Assembly: GCA_943913835.1 (NCBI GenBank)
Contig: CALTZU010000003.1
Span: 6,974 to 70,973, forward strand
Reading direction: 5' to 3'
DNA: 64,000 nt
DNA from: an uncultured Rheinheimera sp.
GTDB lineage: Bacteria; Pseudomonadota; Gammaproteobacteria; Enterobacterales; Alteromonadaceae
In this document: piece by piece, positions 34,196-43,486 of the stretch
Numbering within the stretch: the first letter of the stretch is position 1
How the letters are laid out: each line of letters begins with the position of its first letter
The notes under the pieces: generated by a model
The model's database searches: none
The model's input: the letters and a program-made list of their open reading frames with translations, nothing else
Told to the model about the DNA's origin: nothing
Program-made: the position numbers and the translations under genes

Positions 34196-36418
34196 ATGGC
34201 GTTTTATCAGAAATTGTTAGAATTGTTTCAGTCTATCCATAACTCTGAGCGTTTTTTGGATGTTTTTCCCGAACTGGAAGCACAAATTCTGCAACTCTTT
34301 GATGCAGAGCGCATCACCATCTACCAACGCAGTTATCACAGTCAGGATATTTATTCCCGTTTCAAAACAGGCTCTGAACTGACTGAAATCCGCGTACCTA
34401 TAGGTCCACAATCCATAGCGGGTTATGTCGCTTTAAGTAAAAAATCAGTATTAATTAAAGACGCTTACGATGCGCAGGAACTACAGAATATCCATCCAAA
34501 GCTGAATTTTGCCCGCCAGTTTGATCAGAAATCAGGATTTCGCACCCGCTCTGTACTGGCAGTTCCTATTACAGAGCAAAATGTATTGCTAGGTGTCATC
34601 CAGCTAATCAATGCAAAAACCACTGGAGCTTTTAGTCAGGATCATTGTGATAAAGCGACTCAACTGGCTCAGCTGTTAGGTCAGAAATTTCGTTATGAAC
34701 TAGGGGCAACCAGAGGACCTTTTGACTACTTACAGCATCGTAACCTGATTTCAGCCAGCCAGTTACAGCAGTTGAATCAACCCCCTCAGGATTTTGCTGC
34801 TCAGGTGGCTAAGCTCACCGGCGATTACAAAATCAGTAAAGAGCAATTAGGGTTATCGCTGGAAGCTTTTTACCAGGTCAGTTTTATTAGCTTTGAGCCT
34901 GATAAGTATCAGTTGCATACACTAAACAACAAATTAAATCGCTCTTATCTGCTGAAAAATCATTTGGTGATCCTCGAAGATCTGTCCGGCAAAGTGGTTA
35001 TAGCTTTGACTAATCCAAATCATGCCGACACTTTGATGGAAGTGGAACGAGCCACAGGACTACTTAGTTATGATATTTACGTTGCGTTACCTGACGATAT
35101 AGAGCACTACATCAAAGGCCAGCAAGACACTAACTTAACTGAATTGGGAGATTTATTAAACGAAGCAGATGACGATCTGACATTGGAAAACTTTCAGCAG
35201 GAAGATGAAAGTATTTCAGAAGAAACACCTGTGGTGGTTAAGCTGGTAAACCGGGTTTTAATGGACGCGCAGCGACTGAATGCATCTGATATTCATATTG
35301 AATCCGGCAAAGGTAAAAGTTCAAGCAGAGTGCGCTTGCGCATAGATGGCGAGTGCAGGGAGCTAATCCAGATCCCGCCTGCTTTAATGCCTCCAGTCGT
35401 CTCCCGTATTAAAATTATGGCGCGTCTGGATATCGCAGAAAAGCGTCTGCCCCAGGACGGAAAATTCAGTGTTAAGCTGGCGAATAAAATCATAGAGGTC
35501 CGGGTTGCGACTTTGCCCACAGTGTTTGGGGAGGGCGTTGTAATGCGGATTTTAGCCAGTGGCGAAGCGCTACCTTTTGATAAGTTGCAACTGAGCCCGC
35601 GTAACTACCACATGATGTCGCAAATGATTAAACATCCACACGGGGTGTTGCTCGTCGTCGGTCCTACAGGTTCAGGTAAAACAACCACTTTGCATGCCAT
35701 TTTGGGCAAATTAAATACAGCGGATAAAAAAATATGGACGGCTGAAGATCCGGTTGAAATTACCCAGCCAGGCTTGCAGCAAGTGCAGATGAACAACAAA
35801 TCCGGTTTAACTTTTGCGGTAGCGCTGCGGGCTTTTTTAAGAGCTGATCCCGATATCATTTTAATAGGTGAAATGCGCGATAAAGAAACGGCCCATGCAG
35901 GCATTGAAGCCTCATTAACAGGACATCTGGTGTTGTCGACTCTGCACACTAATTCAGCGCCGGAAACTATTACCCGTCTGATAGATATTGGCATAGACCC
36001 TATTAATTTTGCCGACGCTTGTATAGGTATACTGGCACAAAGGCTGGTGCGCACTTTATGCAGTAAATGCAAAGAAGCTTATCAACCTGACTCACTGGAG
36101 CTGGACTTTATCCAACGGCATTATGGTGAAGCTTTTGCGGCAGAGCTGGAGTTAAACACTGCGTTAACTCTCTACAAAGCCAAAGGCTGCGTCGCCTGCG
36201 AACAGACAGGCTACAAAGGTCGGGTTGGTGTGCATGAACTCTTGCCTGTAACGGCCAAAGTGCGGCAATTGATTTATCACAAAGCCAGCATAGAGCAGAT
36301 CCAGCATCAGGCCGTGGCTGATGGGATGCGGACCTTAGTACAGGACGGCATTTTAAAGGTCTTGTCTGGTGTTACTGACTTTAAACAGTTACAGACCATA
36401 TCGGTATTTGAAGACTAA
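34196..36418 (+). CDS. GAF domain-GspE/PilB-type secretion ATPase fusion
   Basis: 740 residues. Residues about 15-165 are a GAF domain (VPIGPQSIAGYVALS, VLAVPITEQNVLLGVIQLIN). About 170-310 resembles the type II secretion/MSHA N-terminal domain (GspE-N, MshEN). The ATPase core follows with Walker A GPTGSGKTTTL (about 489), the Asp box, Walker B ILIGEMRD (about 557), His box LSTLHTNSAP, and a four-Cys zinc motif CSKC...CVAC (621 and 664). It should power a type IV pilus or type II-like assembly; the GAF module suggests control by a nucleotide or other ligand. No pilus genes lie nearby. Confidence 0.9.
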   Translation: MAFYQKLLELFQSIHNSERFLDVFPELEAQILQLFDAERITIYQRSYHSQDIYSRFKTGSELTEIRVPIGPQSIAGYVALSKKSVLIKDAYDAQELQNIHPKLNFARQFDQKSGFRTRSVLAVPITEQNVLLGVIQLINAKTTGAFSQDHCDKATQLAQLLGQKFRYELGATRGPFDYLQHRNLISASQLQQLNQPPQDFAAQVAKLTGDYKISKEQLGLSLEAFYQVSFISFEPDKYQLHTLNNKLNRSYLLKNHLVILEDLSGKVVIALTNPNHADTLMEVERATGLLSYDIYVALPDDIEHYIKGQQDTNLTELGDLLNEADDDLTLENFQQEDESISEETPVVVKLVNRVLMDAQRLNASDIHIESGKGKSSSRVRLRIDGECRELIQIPPALMPPVVSRIKIMARLDIAEKRLPQDGKFSVKLANKIIEVRVATLPTVFGEGVVMRILASGEALPFDKLQLSPRNYHMMSQMIKHPHGVLLVVGPTGSGKTTTLHAILGKLNTADKKIWTAEDPVEITQPGLQQVQMNNKSGLTFAVALRAFLRADPDIILIGEMRDKETAHAGIEASLTGHLVLSTLHTNSAPETITRLIDIGIDPINFADACIGILAQRLVRTLCSKCKEAYQPDSLELDFIQRHYGEAFAAELELNTALTLYKAKGCVACEQTGYKGRVGVHELLPVTAKVRQLIYHKASIEQIQHQAVADGMRTLVQDGILKVLSGVTDFKQLQTISVFED

Positions 36419-36442
36419 AACCGGCCCCCGGTTTTAGTCTTT
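36413..36442. terminator. Bidirectional terminator between the ATPase and the Aer-type receptor
   Basis: GACTAAAACCGG (36413-36424) / CCGGTTTTAGTC (36428-36439), loop CCC, then TTT; the left arm includes the stop codon of the ATPase gene. Convergent genes on both sides could use it. Confidence 0.75.
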
Positions 36443-36450
36443 CAGGACAG

Positions 36451-38019
36451 TTAAACTTTGCGGAAACGCTCCACCAATTCGTGTAACTGCTCAGAGGTAT
36501 TCTGTAAATCTTTACCACTTTCGCTCACTGCAGTACCCTGGCAAAGTGATTTAGTTGCCAAATCAGAAATGCTGACAATCTGCTGGTTAATATCTTCAGC
36601 TACATGAGCCTGCTCTTCCACCGCTGCAGCCATTTGCCCCGCCATAGCTGCAATGCTGCTGACTGCGACACTGATACCTTCCAACGCTTTTTCTGCTTCG
36701 GCAACCTGAGCGACCCCCATTTCAGCATCCTTACGACCATTTTCCGCAACCAAAACAGATGCTTTAGCTTTAGTTGAGAGCTGTTGAATAATCTCATAAA
36801 TCTCTTTGGTCGAAGCGGTAGTTCTGGAAGCCAATTGTCGTACTTCATCAGCGACCACAGCAAAACCTCTGCCTTGATCTCCCGCCCGGGCAGCCTCTAT
36901 CGCCGCGTTTAATGCCAACAAATTAGTTTGCTCTGCTATTTGCTCTATGATCTGTGCTGCACCAACAATTTTATTGGTTTGCTCTGCCAGGTCAGCCACT
37001 GACTGGCTGATATCATTGACGGTTTTTTGTAACTGCTGCATGGCTCCGCGGGTTTGCCCTGCCACCGCAGAGCCCGAACGCGCTAATGTATCAGCATCAT
37101 CGGCTTTAGTCGCAGTGTCCTGCACATGGGAAGACACTTCGGCTATAGTAGTGGTCATTTCATTCATAGCTGTCGCAACCTGCTCGGTTTGCATTTGCTG
37201 CTTACGAATACTATCGGCCGCATCAACTGATAATTTCCGCACTTGTTCTGACAACACAGCCACTTTGGTTGATGCATCCTCAATCCTGGTTAACACTGTA
37301 TTTAAATGTGCGCTTTCTGCCAGCAAAGCCACCTCAAGTTGTCCTTGCCTGCCCTGATGCCTGGCGTAAGACGCGACAGCAAGCGGGTCAGTAAAAGCTG
37401 TTGGCATTAATTCAAGTAAGCCATTCAGTGACTGTTTATACCGCACAATGCCAGTGCCGTAACCCAACACAGCCGTCAAAGCAAAAGCAACAGCTGCAGC
37501 GCCAGAGCCTAAAGTCCACCATAAAATCACAGAGATAATGGCGGCGATCACAGGTAACAAAGACCAGCGCAGGTCTGCAGTCACATCTGACCCGGCTTTG
37601 TTGGTCGTTTTACCAGCATTTATCGCCTTATAGAGTTGTTCGGCATGAGCGACCTGAGCCCTATCCGGCACCGTACGCACTGACTCGTAACCAACCACAC
37701 GCCCATGCTCAGTTACGGGAGTGACGTATGCGTTTACCCAATAGTAATCGCCATTTTTACAGCGGTTCTTCACCAATCCCATCCAGGGTTTACCTTGCTG
37801 TAAGTAGCTCCACATAGTTTTAAAAGCCGCTTCAGGCATATCAGGGTGACGCACTATATTGTGCGGTTTGCCCACCAGCTCTTCTCTGCTAAAGCCACTG
37901 ATAGATACAAAAGCATCATTACAATGCACAATAGTGCCTTTGATATCAGTGGAAGAAATCAGCTGTTGCTCTTTCGGAAAAGTACGTTCCTTATCAGTTA
38001 CAGGTAAATTTTTGCGCAT
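36451..38019 (-). CDS. Aer-type PAS chemoreceptor (energy/redox taxis)
   Basis: 522 residues. ATG 38019 is used (AGGAG 10 bases upstream); a GTG 9 bases earlier leaves no room for the site. PAS at about 10-120 with the FAD-type Aer pattern (SSTDIKGTIVHCNDAFV, GFSREELVGKPHNIVRHPDMP, WMGLVKNRCKNGDYYWVNAYVTP in part). Membrane hairpin at about 150-195, then a HAMP-like stretch and a full-length MCP domain (about 250-522) with NLLALNAAIEAARAGD. No periplasmic domain and no NWETF tail. Likely senses intracellular redox/oxygen. Monocistronic. Confidence 0.9.
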   Translation of the reverse strand: MRKNLPVTDKERTFPKEQQLISSTDIKGTIVHCNDAFVSISGFSREELVGKPHNIVRHPDMPEAAFKTMWSYLQQGKPWMGLVKNRCKNGDYYWVNAYVTPVTEHGRVVGYESVRTVPDRAQVAHAEQLYKAINAGKTTNKAGSDVTADLRWSLLPVIAAIISVILWWTLGSGAAAVAFALTAVLGYGTGIVRYKQSLNGLLELMPTAFTDPLAVASYARHQGRQGQLEVALLAESAHLNTVLTRIEDASTKVAVLSEQVRKLSVDAADSIRKQQMQTEQVATAMNEMTTTIAEVSSHVQDTATKADDADTLARSGSAVAGQTRGAMQQLQKTVNDISQSVADLAEQTNKIVGAAQIIEQIAEQTNLLALNAAIEAARAGDQGRGFAVVADEVRQLASRTTASTKEIYEIIQQLSTKAKASVLVAENGRKDAEMGVAQVAEAEKALEGISVAVSSIAAMAGQMAAAVEEQAHVAEDINQQIVSISDLATKSLCQGTAVSESGKDLQNTSEQLHELVERFRKV

Positions 38020-38164
38020 TGATAACACTCTCCTTAGTGGTTCAAAACAAATCTACAACTCAGAGGAAGGTCTAAATCAGGGAAATGAAAATACTGATAA
38101 AAAACTTAGCAGTAGATAGCCAAATTGCACAGGGCAAATAGAAAAATATAACTTGCAGAATAAC

Positions 38165-39307
38165 TTAGCCCTTTCCACTTCTTTTTAGTAAAGTAAGGAC
38201 TTCAGCATGCTGAGTATGAGGAAACATATCAAACAGCTGCACTTTGAGCAGCTGGTAATTTCCACTCAGCAGGGTTAAATCTGAAGCCAGAGTGGCCGGG
38301 TTACAACTGGAGTAAATCAACCAGTCAGGTTGCAGAGCCAGTATTGACTGACATAACTCTGCCCCCAGACCCCTTCTGGGTGGATTCACCAGCAGCAGAT
38401 CAGGTGCATCAAACTGAGCCAAAGCAAAAGCCGCCGCATCCAAGGCTCTGAAGTCGACCTGTTGCAATCCAAGTTCAGTGGCTGATCGGGTTGAACTGGC
38501 TATAGCCTTTGGCGCTATTTCAATACCGGTCAGCATGCGTTGTGGTGCAGAGCCCGCCAGATGTAAACCAAAACCTCCTACACCACAGAACAAATCCCAA
38601 ATTTTTACTACAGGCAAAGCTTCAGCCCATTCTTTGGCTGTGGCGTACAAAGCAGCTGCTACTGTGGCATTGGTCTGGAAAAAACTCTGGGGGGTTAAAT
38701 ACAACGGGATACCATTAAATTCCTCTCTTAAAACCTCTTGCGGTGTCAGCACAATTTCTTCCGGCCCTTCCAGCACAGCCATATGCACAGGCTGAATATT
38801 GACAGAACAAACCTCTAACGCCTGCCATTGCTGCTGTAACCAAGGCAGATGTTTTTGAATAGAAGCCAGGCAATTTTTTGAACGCAGCACAAAGCGCAAC
38901 ATAAAACGACCTGAATGCTGACTTTGACTGAGCAGAATAAGCTTCAGCTCACCTTGTTTTTGTTCGAGCTGATAAGGAGTTAAGGCTGCACGTTGAATAA
39001 AACTTTTGATCAGGGTAAAAGCAGGTTTAAAGGACGGTGGATACAAAGGACAAGCCGACAAATCAACTGGGATCTGCTCATTAAGTATACCCAACACAGG
39101 CTGTTCTTTGGTGCCAGACACCACCATTTTGGCTTTAGTGCGAAAGCCCTCTTCACGACTTGCGACTGCAGGCAATAACTGCGCTTCTTTAAAAGGCGCC
39201 ATTAAATCAGCCAGTTGTTGCTGCTTCTTTGCTAGTTGCTCTGAATAAGGCACAGACAATTGGCTACAGGAATTACAACGTCTGGCTAAAAATTCAACAC
39301 AATTCAT
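38165..39307 (-). CDS. rlmC: 23S rRNA (uracil-747-C5)-methyltransferase
   Basis: 380 residues from ATG 39307, matching the family opening MNCVEFL...RCNSC. The iron-sulphur Cys set is present (C3, C11, C14 and the later DLSACPLYPP). A SAM domain with WDLFCGVGGFGLHLAG follows, then LVNPPRRG and the catalytic Cys in YSSCNPATLA. It methylates U747 in helix 35 of 23S rRNA, two bases from the RlmA site. Confidence 0.94.
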   Translation of the reverse strand: MNCVEFLARRCNSCSQLSVPYSEQLAKKQQQLADLMAPFKEAQLLPAVASREEGFRTKAKMVVSGTKEQPVLGILNEQIPVDLSACPLYPPSFKPAFTLIKSFIQRAALTPYQLEQKQGELKLILLSQSQHSGRFMLRFVLRSKNCLASIQKHLPWLQQQWQALEVCSVNIQPVHMAVLEGPEEIVLTPQEVLREEFNGIPLYLTPQSFFQTNATVAAALYATAKEWAEALPVVKIWDLFCGVGGFGLHLAGSAPQRMLTGIEIAPKAIASSTRSATELGLQQVDFRALDAAAFALAQFDAPDLLLVNPPRRGLGAELCQSILALQPDWLIYSSCNPATLASDLTLLSGNYQLLKVQLFDMFPHTQHAEVLTLLKRSGKG

Positions 39308-39388
39308 CGTTTGCCAACTGCACTCAAACACTTTGCTAGTAAGGCCGCCATTTTACGGCCTAACCCGTCAGCAAAGCCAGTAAAACAG

Positions 39389-40132
39389 CTACATCTGACG
39401 GAACAAAGCCACAGCCTGCTGGTAATTTTGCAGAGCTAATGCAGCATCATAGCGATCACCTTCGTCCCGCATAAAGGCATGTTGGGCATTGTATTCATAC
39501 CAGCTAAAACGTACTTTGGCTGCCGTCAGTTGTTGATAGACTTTCTGCCGTCCTTCCTTAGATACATGTGGGTCTTGTTTGCCCCAGACCATCACCAGCT
39601 CGCCCTGAATATCAGCGGCACGGCTTAAAGTCTGCCGGCCTTCACCACAAGGCAAAGTGTCGCTGTGCAAGTCCGTTGCGTACAAACAATAGGCCGCTTT
39701 AATAGCCGGATTCAGTGCAGCACGAAATGCCAGATGGCCGCCAATACAAACCCCCATAGCCCCTACTTCAGGCCGGACATAAGGCAAGGTTTTTAAATAA
39801 TCCAACATCGCCTGATTATCCGCATCATAACTTTCCAGCGGCTTAGCCCATTTATCCTGATTGCCTTTATCTTTACCTGCATCGTCATAAGCCAGCACAG
39901 TACCCAGCGGATTTAACTCATGGAAAATCTCCGGCACCAGCACCACAAAGCCATGACTGGCCAGAATGGTGGCACTGCGGGCAATTGGAGCAGTTTGTTG
40001 GAAAATTTCTGAATAAAACAATATAGCCGGATAAGTTTTACCCGCGGTGGCTGCGGCCAGCGGCTGATATTGATACACCAACATAGGCCCTGTTGGCGTC
40101 ATTAAGCTGACTTTGCTCTGTTCAATTTGCAT
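39389..40132 (-). CDS. Dienelactone hydrolase family protein
   Basis: 247 residues; alpha/beta hydrolase with the DLH nucleophile Cys in GVCIGGH (about 125), Asp in WGKQDPH and His in AQHAFMRD. No signal peptide at ATG 40132 (the open frame reaches 60 bases further). Substrate unknown; DLH-family proteins outside chloroaromatic pathways often hydrolyse esters or lactones. Stands alone between rlmC and a divergent SIMPL gene. Confidence 0.82.
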   Translation of the reverse strand: MQIEQSKVSLMTPTGPMLVYQYQPLAAATAGKTYPAILFYSEIFQQTAPIARSATILASHGFVVLVPEIFHELNPLGTVLAYDDAGKDKGNQDKWAKPLESYDADNQAMLDYLKTLPYVRPEVGAMGVCIGGHLAFRAALNPAIKAAYCLYATDLHSDTLPCGEGRQTLSRAADIQGELVMVWGKQDPHVSKEGRQKVYQQLTAAKVRFSWYEYNAQHAFMRDEGDRYDAALALQNYQQAVALFRQM

Positions 40133-40289
40133 AAAAAATCGTCTTAAATAGAAGTCTGGGCATCCATCATAAAGGGCCAGATGCAAAGGCACCAGTTTGT
40201 TTTGTTGCCGATCCCAAAGAACTCAGAGCATTAATCAGCCATTCAGCTGGTCTGCATACACTGAACTTAATTAAATCTAAGGAGTTTTT

Positions 40290-40997
40290 ATGCAACAGTC
40301 CCGTTCATGGGTTGCTGCCGCAATACTAGCCGCAGGTCTGGTCGCAGGTAGCGCCATCTTAGCCAAAGGCCTGATTGAATTCAGGTCTATGGAACGTGTA
40401 GTTCAGGTGAAAGGCCTGTCCGAGCGTGATGTAGCTGCCGACACAGTGATTTGGCCAATCAAATTTAACGACGTCGACAATAATCTGACCACACTAGTGG
40501 CAAACGTCGAGCGTAAAAACGAGCAAATTCAGGCGTTTTTAAAGTTGCAGGGCTTTAGTCAAAAAGAAATTACCGTAGCTCTGCCACAGATTGTCGATCG
40601 TCAGGCTGGTTACTATGACCCTAACGCTAATCAGATGCGTTATACAGCCAGCTCCACCGTCACAGTGTATAGCAGTAACGTGGATTTAGTGCATCAGGCC
40701 ATGGCGAAGTTACTGGAATTGAGTAAAACAGGTATTGCTATCGCAGGTCAGGATTACGACAGTAAACCAGAGTTTATTTTCAGTGGTTTAAATGAACTGA
40801 AACCCGACATGATTGCAGAAGCGACTAAAAATGCCCGTGAAGTAGCAGCAAAATTTGCTGCGGATTCTGACAGTAAACTGGGAAAAATTAAGACAGCAAG
40901 TCAGGGGCAGTTCAGTATTGCAGACCGTGACAGCAATACGCCTTATATCAAAAAAGTCAGAGTGGTAGCGACAGTCGACTACTACCTGTCAGATTAA
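40290..40997 (+). CDS. SIMPL domain (DUF541) exported protein
   Basis: 235 residues. AAGGAG before ATG. N-terminal hydrophobic segment (WVAAAILAAGLVAGSAILA) that could be a signal or anchor, then the SIMPL pattern: VQVKGLSERDVAADTVIWPI, repeated T-V strands, and a C-terminal VRVVATVDYYL. Members (YggE, BP26) are periplasmic or surface proteins linked to oxidative-stress resistance. Two small lipoprotein genes follow closely. Confidence 0.85.
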   Translation: MQQSRSWVAAAILAAGLVAGSAILAKGLIEFRSMERVVQVKGLSERDVAADTVIWPIKFNDVDNNLTTLVANVERKNEQIQAFLKLQGFSQKEITVALPQIVDRQAGYYDPNANQMRYTASSTVTVYSSNVDLVHQAMAKLLELSKTGIAIAGQDYDSKPEFIFSGLNELKPDMIAEATKNAREVAAKFAADSDSKLGKIKTASQGQFSIADRDSNTPYIKKVRVVATVDYYLSD

Positions 40998-41011
40998 AAA
41001 CGGAGCTTATG

Positions 41012-41233
41012 ATGAAAAAAGCATTGTTTCTGACCAGCAGTATAGCCGCCCTACTAACACTGACAGGTTGTGCGGTGCGTGGCTCTACGGTATGGGTTGA
41101 GCCTCCGGCTTATTACGGCCCGGCTGTGATAGTGGAACCTAGACCTAGAGTGGTCGTGGTTGAAGAAAGACACTACTATCAGGACAGGCACTACCATAAA
41201 AAGCATAAGCGTCATTATCACCATGATGATTGA
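41012..41233 (+). CDS. Small His-rich lipoprotein
   Basis: 73 residues from ATG 41012 (GGAG at 6 bases). Lipobox TLTGCAVRG. The mature part is VEPP- and PRVVV-rich and ends in a His/Lys/Tyr cluster (HYHKKHKRHYHHDD), likely metal-binding. It shares CAVRG-x-x-V-x-VEPP with the next gene, so the two are tandem paralogues that diverged in their tails. 11 bases after the SIMPL gene. Confidence 0.7.
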   Translation: MKKALFLTSSIAALLTLTGCAVRGSTVWVEPPAYYGPAVIVEPRPRVVVVEERHYYQDRHYHKKHKRHYHHDD

Positions 41234-41311
41234 TCCGAATGACGAGCTGAGTTGTACAATCGACAGTATTAGCACTAAGCTAAGCTGGCATGTTTAAATA
41301 AAAGGAAAAAA

Positions 41312-41503
41312 ATGCGTATTTACCCGGCTTTAATAGTTGCTTCAGTTGGTGTAGTGCTAATGTCTGGCTTAACAGGTTGTGCTGTCAGAGGTCCAAGTGT
41401 GACTGTTGAGCCGCCTAAAGTGATAGTGCCTGGTGTTGTAATCGAAGGTCAGGGCCATGGTAAACATTGCCCGCCAGGACAAGCGAAAAAAGGCAAATGT
41501 TGA
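41312..41503 (+). CDS. Small lipoprotein, paralogue of the His-rich lipoprotein
   Basis: 63 residues, GGA site upstream. Lipobox GLTGCAVRG, then VTVEPPKVIVPGVVIEG and a basic end with two Cys (HCPPGQAKKGKC). Function unknown. Last gene before a strong terminator. Confidence 0.65.
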   Translation: MRIYPALIVASVGVVLMSGLTGCAVRGPSVTVEPPKVIVPGVVIEGQGHGKHCPPGQAKKGKC

Positions 41504-41545
41504 GTTTTAATTTTTTGTATTTGTTTTAATTTGGCAGGACGTGTG

Positions 41546-41576
41546 AAAAGGCCGGAGCAAATGCTCCGGCCTTTTT
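41546..41576. terminator. Bidirectional intrinsic terminator
   Basis: AAAAGGCCGGAGC (41546-41558) / GCTCCGGCCTTTTT (41563-41576), tetraloop AAAT. T-tracts on both strands: it ends the SIMPL/lipoprotein run from the left and the phytase operon from the right. Confidence 0.9.
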
Positions 41577-41596
41577 ATTGGCCTGTTTCCGGCTTA

Positions 41597-43486
41597 TTAT
41601 TGAGTTGGCAACAATTCCAATACCTGCTCTAAAGGTACCAGTTTCAGGTTCTGACCTTGCTCTGGCATCCGATTCCGGCCATCCTGCACTACCACAGCGC
41701 CTTGCTCAAAACCTTTACCTAAAGACAAAGTGGTTAACTCAAGACCATCGGTTTCTGAGCTGCCATCTATGCCGAGTTGTGCATTTAAGCGCACTCTGAA
41801 ACGAGCTACGGCTTTGTAAGGGGCCAAAGTTTGAAACAGCACATAGCTGTCATTGCCCTGACTTGAGGCCAGCAAATAAGCAGGTTCTCCATCTCTTCCT
41901 GGCAACAGGGCCAAACCTTCCACATCAGCCACCAGCACATCGCCATCGGCTTTAATCACCAGTTCGCCTTTGGTATCGGCTTTGGCATCAGCAGCAAAAC
42001 GCCAGATGCCTACATCCTCTTCGCCTAAAAACAGCAGGTCATTCTGATCATCAGCTACACAACCTTCAGGCTGGCTTGGCACTTTTAAACTTCGTACTTC
42101 TTTGGCGCTCCAGTTCTGACCGTTCGAACTGATCTGGTACTGCAGAACTGTGCCATCTTTGTCATTGGCAAAGACATAAGTCTGGCCGCTGCGTTTTGAT
42201 TGATACAAACACAAGCCATAAATGTCAGTAAAAGGCGTAGCAAACTTCAAGGCTGTTTTCACTTGCCCTTGTGCGTCTATCGCAAAAAGTTGCACCGAAT
42301 TATCTGCTCTTAAGGTCGCAGCAGCTATATCCTGCTTTTTCCCCAGATACTCAAGGCCGTAACGCAGGTCGATATTGTTCACACGACCCACATTTAAAAA
42401 CTGCAACTGTTCGCCTTTCATGTTGTAAACAGCCACACCAGCTCTTTTGTCTGTGGCTAAAATACGACTCTGATCAGGATTTTTTGCATTTTGCCACACA
42501 GCAGGGTCGTCTATGGCGTCGCCTCTGTAGCTGACAGCAGCAGTCTCCAGGCTTGGGCTCAGCTGCTGCATCGGCAAAGCGGCTGATTCTGGTAACACAG
42601 CAGCTTGCGCCTGGTAGGCTTTATCTTTTAATTGCTGATGCTGACCCTCTTCACTGACCACAGACAAGATACCAGCAGCAAGACCTAATTGATCAGCAGA
42701 CTCCAGTGTGGGAATGGCTTTGCTTTGTTGCCAGACCAAAGAATCCCCCTGGGTTTGGTAACTTTGCAGCAAGGCAGGTTCTTCCTGCAAGGCCAATAAA
42801 GTACCGTTGGCAGTGAATTCCAGCGCTTTGACTTCGGCCGTTAATTTGCCAAAAGGCGCCTGCACATCAATCAGGGTGCGGCTTTCATCCGCTTCAACTT
42901 CAGCGTTATAAGACCAAAGCGCTGTGGCACCTTCCGCCAGATACAAGGTGCCTTTTTGCTGATCCACAGCACAGGCAGTGGCATCAGTCGGCAGGTTTAA
43001 AGTACGGATAGATAAAGGTGTAGCTAAAAAGCTGGAATCTTGCGCCAGCAACCACTGCTCACCTAAGCCCCTGTCACCTATTAAAAACAGACTGAGTTGT
43101 TTGTTCTCTGCACTTTGATACCAACACAAGTCGTCAACGACCAATTGGCTGACCAACTGTTTGCCGGAACGCTGCACTGTTTTGCTCTGCAGCTGCCACC
43201 AGTGCAGCTGATTGCTCTCTGTTTCAATAGCAGCCAGTAACACTGAGCCATCAGTTTGAGGCAAAGCTTTTAAACGGCGAAATACACCTGGCCATTGTTG
43301 GATAATCGCCCCTTTGCTGTCCCGCCAGACTAAGGCATTGGCAGAGCTTTGAAACAACCCGGCTTTGGTATCCAGTTCTGCATAAACTGCAGCAGTCTCA
43401 GCAGCCACAGTATTGTTTTTGCTTTGCACCTGACAGGACAGCAGCAAAGCTGCCGAAACTAAAGTTGCGATGAACGAGTATTTCAT
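41597..43486 (-). CDS. Beta-propeller phytase-family lipoprotein (double propeller)
   Basis: 629 residues from ATG 43486 (GGAG site, ATGA overlap with the preceding gene). Lipobox LLLSC. Residues about 25-290 form a degenerate propeller. About 300-629 match 3-phytase: DDPAVWQNAKNPDQSRILATD, NNIDLRYGLEYLG (calcium/phosphate contacts), FANDKDGTVLQY, PEGCVADDQNDLLFLGEEDVGIW and DVEGLALL (quoted in parts under the limit). These enzymes release phosphate from phytate with calcium. Third gene of the TonB-receptor/phosphatase/phytase operon. Confidence 0.88.
   Translation of the reverse strand: MKYSFIATLVSAALLLSCQVQSKNNTVAAETAAVYAELDTKAGLFQSSANALVWRDSKGAIIQQWPGVFRRLKALPQTDGSVLLAAIETESNQLHWWQLQSKTVQRSGKQLVSQLVVDDLCWYQSAENKQLSLFLIGDRGLGEQWLLAQDSSFLATPLSIRTLNLPTDATACAVDQQKGTLYLAEGATALWSYNAEVEADESRTLIDVQAPFGKLTAEVKALEFTANGTLLALQEEPALLQSYQTQGDSLVWQQSKAIPTLESADQLGLAAGILSVVSEEGQHQQLKDKAYQAQAAVLPESAALPMQQLSPSLETAAVSYRGDAIDDPAVWQNAKNPDQSRILATDKRAGVAVYNMKGEQLQFLNVGRVNNIDLRYGLEYLGKKQDIAAATLRADNSVQLFAIDAQGQVKTALKFATPFTDIYGLCLYQSKRSGQTYVFANDKDGTVLQYQISSNGQNWSAKEVRSLKVPSQPEGCVADDQNDLLFLGEEDVGIWRFAADAKADTKGELVIKADGDVLVADVEGLALLPGRDGEPAYLLASSQGNDSYVLFQTLAPYKAVARFRVRLNAQLGIDGSSETDGLELTTLSLGKGFEQGAVVVQDGRNRMPEQGQNLKLVPLEQVLELLPTQ

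Noticed and set aside
35605..36072. 155-residue antisense frame inside the GspE-type ATPase
   Set aside because: Overlaps conserved ATPase motifs; no start signal.
36947..37357. 136-residue antisense frame inside the Aer-type receptor
   Set aside because: Cys/Ala/Ser-rich shadow of the MCP coiled coil.
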